NCBI GenBank assembly: GCA_963691755.1
Contig: OY829366.1
Location: forward strand, 496,001-560,000
Reading direction: 5' to 3'
Source: Dinoroseobacter sp013215265
Lineage (GTDB): Bacteria; Pseudomonadota; Alphaproteobacteria; Rhodobacterales; Rhodobacteraceae
DNA: 64,000 nucleotides
The notes beneath the pieces were generated by a model that saw only the letters and a program-made list of their open reading frames with translations, had not been told where the DNA came from and did not search any database. Positions within the stretch are counted from its first letter, which is position 1; the number at the start of each line of letters is the position of its first letter. The position numbers were made by a program, and so were the translations under genes. Shown here in pieces: positions 18,579 through 27,509 of this stretch.

Positions 18579-19735
18579 TGGAGGCCTGGCAGGCAGGTGG
18601 GTTCGGCCTTTATATTCACTGGCCGTTTTGTCAGGCCAAGTGCCCCTATTGCGATTTTAACAGCCATGTCGCGGCAAGCATCGACCAGTCCAGATGGGCG
18701 GAGGCGTTCTTGTGGAACCTGGATCGGCTTGCAGATGAAACTGACGGTCGCATTCTTGAAACGGTCTACTTTGGTGGCGGAACGCCATCTTTAATGTTGC
18801 CGAGCACGGTTGATGCGATTCTGACAAAAGTTCGATCTCGTTGGCGCATGGTCAATGATGTGGAGATCACACTGGAAGCCAACCCCAGCTCTGTTGAGGC
18901 AGATCGGTTTCTTGGGTACCGCGATGCTGGCGTAAATCGGGTGTCTCTTGGGGTTCAGGCGCTTAACGAGACTGATCTAAAAGCGTTGGGGCGCCTTCAT
19001 TCCGTTTTCGAGGCAAGGAAAGCTATTGAGGTGGCTCAGTCTGTGTTTGATCGCGTCAGTTTTGATCTGATCTACGCAAGACAAAACCAATCAGAAGAAG
19101 ACTGGAAGGCCGAATTGCGGCAAGCGCTTGCGATCGGAACAGATCACCTGTCGCTTTATCAGCTCACTGTGGAGGAAGGTACAGCTTTCGCCTCGCGGCT
19201 TGCGGTTGGCGGACTGAAGGGTCTGCCAGATGAAGACCTTTCTGTTGCGATGTTTGAGATAACGCAGGAGTTAACGTCTGCAGCAGGGCTGCCTGCATAC
19301 GAAGTTTCAAATCATGCGCGTCCCGGGCAGGAATCGCGTCACAATCTCATTTACTGGAACGGCGGGGATTATCTGGGATGCGGTCCTGGCGCCCATGGTC
19401 GACTGACCAAGGACCGTTTCTGTCTCGCAACGGCAGAGATGTCACAGCCTGGGGCTTGGCTGAGCACTGTTTCACGTGAAACAGCGCCCGAGCAGCCACG
19501 CGAGAGGCTCTCCAAGACAGATCGTGCAGAAGAAATGTTGATGATGGGTCTACGGCTGACATCAGGCGTGGACCTTTCAAAGATCGAGCGCCTGAGAGGA
19601 GACGCGATACACCGTGAAAAACTACAATCTTTTCAAGATTATAGACTTTTGGAGCTCGCCGGAAACCAGCTGCGAACCACGGCGAGCGGCCGGTTGGTGC
19701 TTAACGCGATCTTAAGGGATCTGCTGATCAGCTAA
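18578..19735 (+). CDS. hemW: HemW, coproporphyrinogen III oxidase-like radical SAM protein (heme chaperone)
   Basis: Radical SAM protein of the HemN-like subgroup, 385 aa. The cluster-binding C-x3-C-x2-C is in FCQAKCPYCDF near residues 18-26, followed by the SAM-binding GGGTPS. The C-terminal HemN domain contains LTSGVDL. The residue pattern and short N-terminus fit HemW, thought to bind and deliver heme, rather than true HemN, which is longer. A parS site lies within the gene (19468-19483, read as VSRET). It is the last gene of the rph run; its 3' end overlaps the convergent parB by eight bases. Confidence 0.92.
   Translation: MEAWQAGGFGLYIHWPFCQAKCPYCDFNSHVAASIDQSRWAEAFLWNLDRLADETDGRILETVYFGGGTPSLMLPSTVDAILTKVRSRWRMVNDVEITLEANPSSVEADRFLGYRDAGVNRVSLGVQALNETDLKALGRLHSVFEARKAIEVAQSVFDRVSFDLIYARQNQSEEDWKAELRQALAIGTDHLSLYQLTVEEGTAFASRLAVGGLKGLPDEDLSVAMFEITQELTSAAGLPAYEVSNHARPGQESRHNLIYWNGGDYLGCGPGAHGRLTKDRFCLATAEMSQPGAWLSTVSRETAPEQPRERLSKTDRAEEMLMMGLRLTSGVDLSKIERLRGDAIHREKLQSFQDYRLLELAGNQLRTTASGRLVLNAILRDLLIS
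19468..19483. promoter_or_regulatory. parS centromere site (within hemW)
   Basis: Perfect 16-bp palindrome TGTTTCACGTGAAACA, identical to the canonical bacterial parS bound by ParB. It is inside hemW, where it is read as Val-Ser-Arg-Glu-Thr codons, about 250 bp beyond the 3' end of parB. Confidence 0.95.
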
Positions 19736-20630
19736 AGCCCGAAAGTCGCTGACAGAGCGTATCAAGCTGTTCCAGGTCTCGATACCTGATCGTCACATTC
19801 CCATGTTCCTGACCTTGCGAATGATCAATCGCCACCTTCATTCCTAAGGTTGCGGACAAATCCGCCTCCAGTGCGCGGGTGTCAGCATCTTTCGCCGTGG
19901 GTTGAGCAGTTTTTGAACCTGAGGTTGGCCCACTTGAGCCTTGTGCCTCTTTGGCCAACCGCTCAGTCTCTCTCACCGAAAGTCCGCGCGCAACGACCTG
20001 CTTTGCAAGCTGGGATGCATTTTGCGATGTCACCAAAGCGCGCGCGTGGCCAGCGCTCAAGGTGCCATCACGCAACAATCGCTGCACATCGTCTGGCAAT
20101 GTGAGAAGTCGAAGAAGGTTTGCGATATGGCTGCGGCTACGCCCCAGTGCCTCGGCAACCTTTTCCTGCGTATGGCCGAACCGCTCCATGAGCTGTCTGT
20201 AGCCTTGCGCCTCTTCCACCGCGTTCAAGTCAGCGCGTTGAATGTTCTCGATAATCGCAATTTCCAGCACCTCGGTGTCCGACAAATCGCGAACCACCAC
20301 TGGCACCGAATGCGCCTGCGCTCTTTGCGCCGCCCGCCAGCGTCTCTCACCCGCAACAATCTGATAGCGGCCTGTGTCGCCAGAAAGTTCGCGAACAATT
20401 AAGGGCTGAAGCACGCCCTTTTGTTTTATAGATGCTGCGAGGCTTTCCAGATCTGCGTCAGAGAAGTCTCGTCGGGGCTGATCTGGATTTGGGACAATTA
20501 CCTCAATCGGAAGCGTTGATATCGCTGCGGAGGGTGTTGCGCGATCTGCGTCCTCACCCAACTGTGCATCCGCCATCAGGGCGCTTAACCCACGCCCTAA
20601 TCCACGTCGCTCTCGTTTTGGTCCAGACAT
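19728..20630 (-). CDS. parB: Chromosome-partitioning protein ParB
   Basis: CTP-dependent DNA clamp that loads at parS and marks the origin region. The 300-aa protein has a basic N-terminus (KRERRGLGRGLSAL), the CTP-binding/arginine-rich region with VAGERRWRAAQRA, the helix-turn-helix (GRSRSHIANLLRLL), and a C-terminal dimerisation segment. The N-terminal LGRGLSAL segment is where ParA stimulation occurs in relatives. Eleven bases separate it from parA, so the two form an operon. Three parS sites lie within about 4.5 kb. Confidence 0.97.
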   Translation of the reverse strand: MSGPKRERRGLGRGLSALMADAQLGEDADRATPSAAISTLPIEVIVPNPDQPRRDFSDADLESLAASIKQKGVLQPLIVRELSGDTGRYQIVAGERRWRAAQRAQAHSVPVVVRDLSDTEVLEIAIIENIQRADLNAVEEAQGYRQLMERFGHTQEKVAEALGRSRSHIANLLRLLTLPDDVQRLLRDGTLSAGHARALVTSQNASQLAKQVVARGLSVRETERLAKEAQGSSGPTSGSKTAQPTAKDADTRALEADLSATLGMKVAIDHSQGQEHGNVTIRYRDLEQLDTLCQRLSGFS

Positions 20631-20641
20631 GTGCGACTCCT

Positions 20642-21463
20642 TCAGGCGACAGCTTCGGGTTCTTCTTCAGATTGGCGTCTCAGCACCTCTTCGGCAAGCT
20701 CGCGATATGCCAGGCTGCCGCGAGATGTGGGGTCATAGCTGAGCACAGGCATCGCAAATGAAGGTGCTTCGCTGACACGAACATTTCTTGGAATAATCGT
20801 GTCAAAGACCAGGTCGCCCAAGTTTTCTCGAGCATCATCTTCGACCTGTTTAGACAGGTTGTTGCGGCTATCGTACATCGTCAAAACAATACCTTCGATA
20901 CGCAGACTAGTATTTGCCGATTGGCGAACTTCGCGAATTGAAAGCATGAGCTGAGAAAGGCCTTCCAGCGCAAAAAACTCACTTTGCAGCGGAACAAGCA
21001 CGGAATGAGAAGCCACCATGGCATTGACTGTCAACAAGTTCAGGGATGGTGGGCAGTCTATCAGAATGAAATCCAGATTCATGTTTGCAACTTCTTCTGT
21101 TCTGAGCGCGTCATGAAGAAGAAATATGCGTTTTTCATTCCCAACCAGCTCAATATCCGCTGAACTCAAATCAGTTGTTGCCGGCGCAATCTGAAGGTTT
21201 TCAACCTCTGTGTTACGTGCGATTTCACTCAGAGACATATTGTCCAAAAGCATGTCATAGGTCGTGCTTTCGCGGTCCTCAGCATTCACCCCCAACCCGG
21301 TTGAGGCGTTTCCTTGAGGGTCCAGATCGACTACGAGTACGCGCTTTCCTAATTCTGCCAGCCCACTTCCTAGATTGATCGCGGTGGTGGTTTTCCCGAC
21401 CCCGCCCTTCTGGTTCGCTATGGCAATGATCTTTGGTTTTTGCAGGTCAGGCGCGTCAGGCAC
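20642..21463 (-). CDS. parA: Chromosome-partitioning ATPase ParA
   Basis: Walker-type ATPase that positions ParB-parS complexes on the nucleoid. The 273-aa protein has the deviant Walker A KGGVGKTTT at residues about 19-27, the A' motif VLVVDLDPQGNAS, and Walker B FILIDCPPSLNLL. The ATG overlaps the end of rsmG by eight bases, giving the run mnmE-mnmG-rsmG-parA-parB on one strand. Confidence 0.97.
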   Translation of the reverse strand: MPDAPDLQKPKIIAIANQKGGVGKTTTAINLGSGLAELGKRVLVVDLDPQGNASTGLGVNAEDRESTTYDMLLDNMSLSEIARNTEVENLQIAPATTDLSSADIELVGNEKRIFLLHDALRTEEVANMNLDFILIDCPPSLNLLTVNAMVASHSVLVPLQSEFFALEGLSQLMLSIREVRQSANTSLRIEGIVLTMYDSRNNLSKQVEDDARENLGDLVFDTIIPRNVRVSEAPSFAMPVLSYDPTSRGSLAYRELAEEVLRRQSEEEPEAVA

Positions 21464-22082
21464 GTCGGAGATCTCCGATAGTCAGAATGGCGCCTTCGTC
21501 GTGACTCAGGCTCTCTACTTTCTCGTATGTGAACTCCCAGTTTGCAAGCGCGTCACTAAGCTCAGCCTCATGATTCCGCCCTTTGGGAAAAATACTGACC
21601 CCACCTCGTGCCAAATGGCGCTCGGCGTGTTCGAGAAGCTCTGTAAGCGGAGCCAGCGCTCGGGCGGACACAACATCTGCACCTAGCGGCAAAATATCTT
21701 CCACCCTGGCCGCGATGACTTCTACGTTTAATGATGTTTCACGTGAAACAGTGCGCAAGAACGCAGATTTTCTCTGATCACTCTCGATAAGGGTAAACCG
21801 AAGCTCTGGTCGTCTATCAGCCGCAAGGATTGCTATAACCAGCGCTGGAAATCCGCCGCCGCTGCCAAAATCGGCCCAGTTTTTTACATTGGCAGGCGTG
21901 AGGCTAAAAAGCTGGGCTGAATCTAAAAAATGCCTTTCCCACAATGTCTTAAGCGTATTCGGCGCGACAAGATTGATCCTCGAATTCCACTTCGACAGAA
22001 GCCCGGCATAAGCTTCCAGTCGCAACAACTCTTGGTCCGAGGGTTGAATTAAATCAACGAACGCTGACCTATCAGTGATCAT
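21456..22082 (-). CDS. rsmG: 16S rRNA (guanine-N7) methyltransferase RsmG
   Basis: SAM-dependent enzyme methylating G527 of 16S rRNA (E. coli numbering); loss confers low-level streptomycin resistance in other bacteria. The 208-aa protein has the SAM motif DFGSGGGFPALVIAI and the family start YAGLLSKWNSRINLVAP. A perfect parS lies inside the gene (21735-21750) and is read as VSRET. ATG overlaps the mnmG stop (ATGA). Confidence 0.95.
   Translation of the reverse strand: MITDRSAFVDLIQPSDQELLRLEAYAGLLSKWNSRINLVAPNTLKTLWERHFLDSAQLFSLTPANVKNWADFGSGGGFPALVIAILAADRRPELRFTLIESDQRKSAFLRTVSRETSLNVEVIAARVEDILPLGADVVSARALAPLTELLEHAERHLARGGVSIFPKGRNHEAELSDALANWEFTYEKVESLSHDEGAILTIGDLRRA
21735..21750. promoter_or_regulatory. 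parS centromere site (within rsmG)
   Basis: Second perfect TGTTTCACGTGAAACA palindrome, in coding DNA of rsmG, less than 300 bp upstream of the parA start. Confidence 0.95.
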
Positions 22083-23956
22083 GCAGTTTTTCGCTTCTCA
22101 GCACGCCTGATGTGCGCAAGGATCAGCGCGAGGGCCGCCGGGGTCATTCCCTCAATGCGCCCCGCCTGATCCAGTGTTGCTGGCTGTACGCGTTGTAGTT
22201 TTTGCAAGATTTCGCCGGAAAGTCCGATAATCGCGCGAAAATCCATATCGCGCGGAATGGCCTTTTCAGCATCCCTCGCCATAGTTTCGATATCCCGAGC
22301 CTGCCGCGCGACATAGGGCGCGTACATTCCATCAATCTCTAATTGGCGCCGAACGTTCTTTGGCAAATCTTTCAGCTCTGACCAGACTCCATCGAGGTCT
22401 GCCAGAGAAATATCGGGAAACGCGAGCAGGTCATAGCCGCTGCGCTTTTCACCATCCTGATTCATAGCCAGCCCGTACGAGCGATACTCTGACGGGGTTT
22501 TCTGTTCCCCCTGCAAAATCTCGCGACCGGCGCTCAGGGCTTCTGCCTTTTCAGCATACTTAATCTTGCGAGCAGCCCCCACGCATCCAAGTTCAATCCC
22601 CATGGGTGTCAGTCGTTGGTCCGCATTATCCGCCCTCAAGGACAGCCGAAACTCTGCCCGAGATGTGAACATACGGTAAGGTTCTGTCACGCCACGCGTG
22701 ATCAAATCGTCGACCATAACCCCGATATAAGACGTTGCTCTCGAAAACCGGGTGGGGTCCTTGTCTCGAATTGATTGCGCTGCGTTCAGCCCCGCAACAA
22801 GGCCCTGAGCTGCAGCCTCCTCATACCCCGTTGTGCCATTGATTTGCCCGGCAAGATAAAGCCCCTTTACAGATTTCAGCTCCAAGCCACCGTTAAGCGA
22901 CCTGGGATCAATATAGTCGTATTCAATCGCATAGCCTGGCTGAAGGATTCTGACGTCTTCAAGGCCTTCAATAGACCTGACATAAGCCTCCTGCACATCA
23001 ACCGGCAATGATGTGGAAATACCGTTCGGATAAACAGTGTGGTCATCCAAGCCTTCCGGCTCCAAGAAGATCTGATGCGAGTCCTTCTCCGCAAACCGCA
23101 CAATTTTATCTTCGATCGAGGGGCAGTATCTGGGACCAACCCCATCGATATGGCCTCCGTACATTGCTGATCTTTCGAGGTTTTTCCGAATTATTTCATG
23201 AGTTTGGGTGTTTGTATGGGTCACACCACAGGAAATCTGTTTTTGCTGAGGGCTCGCCGACATAAAAGAAAATAGTTCTGGGCGGTCGTCACCAGGTTGG
23301 CTGGCTAGGAGGTCCCATTTAATCGTCCGCCCATCCAGACGCGGCGGCGTACCCGTCTTCAAGCGACCCATCTGCAAGCCAAATCCATCAAGTCTTTCGG
23401 CAAGCTTAACGGATGGTTTATCACCGATCCGGCCGCCAGGTTTTGACTGATCCCCCATGTGGATCACACCGCGCAAAAAGGTGCCGGTGGTCAGGATAAC
23501 GGACCGAGCGGTGATCTGCGATCCGTCTGCAAGCTCGACCCCTCGAACGCAATCGTACTCAAGAAGCAAATCTGCGACCTCTCCTTCGATCACCGAAAGA
23601 TTGGCTTGCGCCTCTGTTTCTTGCAACATCGTGTCACGATAAATCTTCCTATCTGACTGCGCGCGCGGTCCTTGAACTGCTGGACCTTTTCTTCGATTGA
23701 GTAATCGAAACTGAATGCCTGCAGCATCTGCCACTCGTCCCATCACCCCATCCAGCGCGTCAATCTCGCGAACAAGGTGCCCCTTGCCAAGGCCGCCGAT
23801 GGCTGGGTTACAGGACATTACGCCAATCGTATCACGCCGTAAGGTGACCAAAGCAACTGACACACCCATCCGTGCCGCAGCATGGGCAGCCTCGGTACCG
23901 GCGTGTCCGCCACCTATTACGATAACGTCAAAATCTGATTGTTTCACGTGAAACAC
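22079..23956 (-). CDS. mnmG: tRNA uridine-5-carboxymethylaminomethyl modification enzyme MnmG (GidA)
   Basis: FAD-dependent partner of MnmE that modifies U34 of certain tRNAs. The 625-aa protein has the N-terminal dinucleotide fold (VIVIGGGHAGTEAAHAAARMG), GGLGKGHLVREIDALDG and the C-terminal helical region. The ATG at 23956 is set by a parS site: the codons M-F-H-V-K-Q are written by the parS palindrome itself. It lies three bases after the mnmE stop and overlaps rsmG. Confidence 0.97.
   Translation of the reverse strand: MFHVKQSDFDVIVIGGGHAGTEAAHAAARMGVSVALVTLRRDTIGVMSCNPAIGGLGKGHLVREIDALDGVMGRVADAAGIQFRLLNRRKGPAVQGPRAQSDRKIYRDTMLQETEAQANLSVIEGEVADLLLEYDCVRGVELADGSQITARSVILTTGTFLRGVIHMGDQSKPGGRIGDKPSVKLAERLDGFGLQMGRLKTGTPPRLDGRTIKWDLLASQPGDDRPELFSFMSASPQQKQISCGVTHTNTQTHEIIRKNLERSAMYGGHIDGVGPRYCPSIEDKIVRFAEKDSHQIFLEPEGLDDHTVYPNGISTSLPVDVQEAYVRSIEGLEDVRILQPGYAIEYDYIDPRSLNGGLELKSVKGLYLAGQINGTTGYEEAAAQGLVAGLNAAQSIRDKDPTRFSRATSYIGVMVDDLITRGVTEPYRMFTSRAEFRLSLRADNADQRLTPMGIELGCVGAARKIKYAEKAEALSAGREILQGEQKTPSEYRSYGLAMNQDGEKRSGYDLLAFPDISLADLDGVWSELKDLPKNVRRQLEIDGMYAPYVARQARDIETMARDAEKAIPRDMDFRAIIGLSGEILQKLQRVQPATLDQAGRIEGMTPAALALILAHIRRAEKRKTA
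23940..23955. promoter_or_regulatory. parS centromere site (at the mnmG start codon)
   Basis: Third perfect TGTTTCACGTGAAACA. It begins one base inside the ATG of mnmG and encodes its first residues (F-H-V-K). ParB binding here would sit directly on the translation start of mnmG. Confidence 0.95.
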
Positions 23957-23959
23957 TCT

Positions 23960-25252
23960 TTATTTGCCCAAACAGAAGCTAGCGAAAATTTCGTCGAGAA
24001 CATGTTCCACATCTACACGCCCAATGACGGAGTCAAGCTTCAGAACAGCTTCTCGAATATCTTGGGCAATAAGTTCTTCCGAACCAGAAGGTCCTGCCAA
24101 CTTTTCCAGCGCCGCGCCTATACCTTTCACGGCACCCTGCATTGCATTCAGGTGCCGTGTTCGGATGGCGAGGCCTGCTCCGCTTGCCTGAGCCTCCAGT
24201 TGCTGCGCAACAGCCTGTGTAAGCCTATCTACACCCTGCCCTGTCACGCCCGAGACCTGATATTCACTATTACCAGAAAAGCGGTCTGCCTTTCCATCAA
24301 CTACTATATCTTGTGGTTCAAGCGCTATCCCCTCGGGGAGATCACCCTGCTCTGTCAAGATAACGCGCAAATCTGCTGACCGTGCTCTATCACGTGCGCG
24401 CGCAACCCCCATCGCTTCAACGGGATCGTCAGTTTCGCGCAAGCCAGCTGTGTCTAAAAAAGTCACGGGCAAACCTAATAAATCCATCCGCACCTCAACC
24501 ACATCGCGCGTGGTCCCAGCGATCTCGGAAGTCAACGCTGCTTCTCGACCAGCCATTTTATTCAGAAGCGTGGATTTTCCTGCATTTGGATTTCCAATTA
24601 TAGCTACCTCGAACCCATCCCGGATACGTTCCGCGGCGTTCGCCCCGCTGATTTCGATTTGCAAGCTTTCTGTCGTTTTGCCCAAAAGCGCTTGCACTTC
24701 TGGTGATACGTCCTCGGGCACCTCCTCATCGGCAAAATCTATCACTGCTTCAATGAGCGCCGCTGCGCGAATAAGATCTCGCCTCCACTGCTCAACTTTA
24801 TGCCCCAGCGCGCCCGAAAACACCCGCTGCGCTTGTTTGCGCTGCGCTTCAGTTTCCGCCTCGATCAGATCACCAAGCCCTTCGACCTGTGCCAAATCCA
24901 ATTTGTTATTTAAAAGCGCGCGCTTGGTAAATTCGCCAGGCTCCGCCAACCGAAGCCCTGGAACTGCCGATAAGGCCTCTAAAACGGCCTTTAGGACGGC
25001 AACAGAGCCATGCAGGTGAAACTCCACCACGGGTTCACCCGTAAAGCTATGCCCTTCCGCAAAGCTTAGGCAAAGCGCCTGATCCAATTTCTCACCGCTA
25101 TCAGATCGCAGCCACACAAGTTTGCGATCTGGCGGCTTTGGAATAACGGATGAAAGCTGAGCCATCGCCGCAAAGGCGTCTGGCCCAGACACCCGCACAA
25201 CTGCCACGCCAGCCTTTCCTCGCGCTGACGCCAGCGCAAAGATCGTGTCCAT
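23960..25252 (-). CDS. mnmE: tRNA modification GTPase MnmE (TrmE)
   Basis: GTPase acting with MnmG in U34 tRNA modification. The 430-aa protein has an N-terminal folate-binding domain (TIFALASARGKAGVAVVRVSG), a G domain with P-loop IGNPNAGKSTLLNKM, switch TSEIAGTTRDVVE and DTAGLRE, and the terminal C-x-G-K motif (FCLGK) needed for modification. It is 22 bp downstream of rho and three bases upstream of mnmG. Confidence 0.96.
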   Translation of the reverse strand: MDTIFALASARGKAGVAVVRVSGPDAFAAMAQLSSVIPKPPDRKLVWLRSDSGEKLDQALCLSFAEGHSFTGEPVVEFHLHGSVAVLKAVLEALSAVPGLRLAEPGEFTKRALLNNKLDLAQVEGLGDLIEAETEAQRKQAQRVFSGALGHKVEQWRRDLIRAAALIEAVIDFADEEVPEDVSPEVQALLGKTTESLQIEISGANAAERIRDGFEVAIIGNPNAGKSTLLNKMAGREAALTSEIAGTTRDVVEVRMDLLGLPVTFLDTAGLRETDDPVEAMGVARARDRARSADLRVILTEQGDLPEGIALEPQDIVVDGKADRFSGNSEYQVSGVTGQGVDRLTQAVAQQLEAQASGAGLAIRTRHLNAMQGAVKGIGAALEKLAGPSGSEELIAQDIREAVLKLDSVIGRVDVEHVLDEIFASFCLGK

Positions 25253-25274
25253 CTGGCTGGCCCCTTTTATCGGG

Positions 25275-26546
25275 TTATGTGTTCATCGAATCGAAGAATT
25301 CCGAATTTGTCTTTGTCTGTTTCAGCTTGGAAATCAGGAACTCTATGGCGTCCGTTGTTCCCATTGGGTTCAGAATACGCCGTAAGACAAAGGTTTTCTG
25401 CAAATCGTTTTTGTCGACCAGCAGATCTTCTTTCCGTGTGCCGGACTTGAGAATATCCATTGCTGGGAAGACGCGTTTATCCGCCACCTTACGATCCAGC
25501 ACGATTTCCGAGTTACCTGTGCCTTTGAATTCTTCAAAGATAACTTCATCCATGCGACTGCCTGTATCGATCAGCGCTGTCGCAATAATCGTCAGTGAGC
25601 CACCTTCTTCGATATTTCTCGCAGCACCAAAGAAGCGCTTAGGGCGCTGCAAGGCGTTCGCATCAACACCGCCAGTCAACACCTTACCAGACGAAGGCAC
25701 CACAGTGTTGAACGCTCGGCCCAGGCGCGTAATCGAATCGAGCAAAATCACTACGTCGCGCTTATGCTCAACCAGGCGTTTTGCCTTTTCTATGACCATT
25801 TCAGATACACCGACATGGCGCGTAGCCGGTTCGTCAAAGGTCGATGAAACAACTTCCCCCTTAACGGAGCGCTGCATGTCTGTAACTTCTTCGGGCCGTT
25901 CATCGATCAAGAGTACGATCAAGTAGCACTCAGGGTGATTCGTCTCGATACTCTTAGCAATGTTCTGAAGTAAAACGGTTTTACCCGTGCGGGGCGGCGC
26001 CACGATCAGAGACCGTTGGCCTTTACCGATTGGGGCCACCAGATCAATAATCCGAGCAGATCGATCACGAATTGTCGGATCTTCAATTTCCATCGACAAG
26101 CGTTCATCTGGATAAAGCGGTGTCAGGTTGTCAAAATTGATTTTGTGACGCGCACGCTCTGGATCTTCGAAATTCACAGAAGTTACTTTTGTCATCGCAA
26201 AGTAACGTTCGTTTTCTCGCGGCACAGCAATCACACCATCTACGGTGTCGCCCGTGCGCAGTGAATGTGCCCGGATCATTTCAGGCGAAACGTAAATATC
26301 ATCTGGTCCTGGCAAATAGTTTGCCTCTGGTGAACGTAAGAACCCAAAACCGTCCTGGTTAACCTCCAGCACACCATCGCCTGAGACTTCCCAGCTTTCT
26401 TCAGCCCGCTCTTTAAGAATGGCGAACATGATCTCGCCCTTCCGCATCGTCGAGGCATTCTCGATCTCCAGATCTTCAGCCATAGACAAAAGATCGGCAG
26501 GCTTCTTTGCCTTAAGTTCGGACAAACTAAGGGACTCAGACGTCAT
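25275..26546 (-). CDS. rho: Transcription termination factor Rho
   Basis: Hexameric RNA helicase that ends transcription. The 423-aa protein has the N-terminal RNA-binding helix region (LSLSELKAKKPADLLSMAEDL), the cold-shock-like primary site with GFGFLRSPEANYLPGPDDIY, Walker A APPRTGKT, and Q-loop and R-loop regions with GGVDANALQRPKRFFGAARN. Length and features match the family. About 115 bp upstream hold its own leader before hemJ. Confidence 0.97.
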   Translation of the reverse strand: MTSESLSLSELKAKKPADLLSMAEDLEIENASTMRKGEIMFAILKERAEESWEVSGDGVLEVNQDGFGFLRSPEANYLPGPDDIYVSPEMIRAHSLRTGDTVDGVIAVPRENERYFAMTKVTSVNFEDPERARHKINFDNLTPLYPDERLSMEIEDPTIRDRSARIIDLVAPIGKGQRSLIVAPPRTGKTVLLQNIAKSIETNHPECYLIVLLIDERPEEVTDMQRSVKGEVVSSTFDEPATRHVGVSEMVIEKAKRLVEHKRDVVILLDSITRLGRAFNTVVPSSGKVLTGGVDANALQRPKRFFGAARNIEEGGSLTIIATALIDTGSRMDEVIFEEFKGTGNSEIVLDRKVADKRVFPAMDILKSGTRKEDLLVDKNDLQKTFVLRRILNPMGTTDAIEFLISKLKQTKTNSEFFDSMNT

Positions 26547-26664
26547 AGGACGGACTCCAAAAAACTTATAAATTTTTTCATTCCGGGAAGCGCTTAGATC
26601 GGACGACCCAGCGGCATGACGATTAGCTCAGAGATCAGACTGGAGTCAATTCAAAGCTCTGAAA

Positions 26665-27117
26665 TTACCACGGTTTCATAATCACATTGATCACAATGAC
26701 GATCATCAAAAGCGTCGGAACCTCATTCATTAGCCTGAATTGCTTACCCGTCACTGAACAGGAACCAGAAGCGAGGGCTTTGCGCTGCAAACTCAACCAA
26801 GCGTGAAACCAGGTCATCCCAACAACAGCTGCTGCCTTCAGATAAGGCCAGATCAATCCCCAATCAATAATACCGGGTATGAAGACCATCCAAAGCCCGA
26901 AGATCCAGGTTGCGATCATTGCCGGATTCATAATGTAGCGCAGAAGCTTGTATTCCATCGTCTGGAACAGTTCGGCGGTCTCATCTTTCACGGCGTCTGC
27001 TTCCGTATGGTAAACATACAACCTTGGCAGATAAAAAAGCCCCGCCATCCAGGCGATCACAGAGATCACATGCAGCGACTTCACTAGCAGATAAATATCC
27101 ACGGCGTTATCCTTCAA
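26665..27117 (-). CDS. hemJ: HemJ-type protoporphyrinogen IX oxidase (UPF0093 membrane protein)
   Basis: Membrane protein catalysing the penultimate step of heme synthesis in many proteobacteria. About 150 aa with four or five membrane segments and the family signature KSLHVISVIAWMAGLFYLPRLYVYH, including the conserved histidines. The open frame extends to 27276, but the extra residues are low-complexity and AT-rich and not family-like. I choose TTG at 27117 (AGAAGGA about seven bases upstream); GTG at 27102, also with a GAAGGA motif, is nearly as good. It is the last minus-strand gene before the proposed origin. Confidence 0.88.
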   Translation of the reverse strand: MKDNAVDIYLLVKSLHVISVIAWMAGLFYLPRLYVYHTEADAVKDETAELFQTMEYKLLRYIMNPAMIATWIFGLWMVFIPGIIDWGLIWPYLKAAAVVGMTWFHAWLSLQRKALASGSCSVTGKQFRLMNEVPTLLMIVIVINVIMKPW

Positions 27118-27509
27118 GATCGTTTCCTTCTCTCTTCTATAAATTAAAAAGAAAGAAAAGATGATGATGTAGTTGTGGAGTGGATTATGGGGATAAACTG
27201 TTTTCCTGAAAACTGTCCCCAAATAGGCGAGATAATGGTGGTATTGGTATAACTGGGTACAGAATGTGGAGAACACGAATATTACATTATTAACATTACC
27301 TTAGGGTACAAAAAGTCTTCACATAGTTATGTAGGAACTGTGAGAAAAGACTCACAAGGCCATGTCGTGCACAGGATTGGATAAGACTGCGAACACGGGA
27401 AAAAATAAGGAAGACTCAGCACTTGTTCTTGGCTGGACTCCGAGATCAACTATGCAAGCAAAAAAAGAGTTTTCTTAACCCCACATCATAACAGGTTCAT
27501 CCACAGATA
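27118..27509. other. Candidate chromosomal replication origin (oriC)
   Basis: A 392-bp gene-free stretch, clearly more AT-rich than its surroundings. Sequences one base away from the DnaA box TTATCCACA occur at 27188-27196 (complement TTATCCCCA), 27265-27273 (complement TTCTCCACA) and 27497-27505 (TCATCCACA). An AT-rich tract at 27277-27302 could be the unwinding element. Three GANTC methylation sites (27349, 27413, 27436) and a CtrA-like TTAA-N7-TTAG (27290-27304) are also present. Genes run away on both sides, and parAB with three parS lie a few kb to the left. All of this is typical of alphaproteobacterial origins. Function is inferred. Confidence 0.62.
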
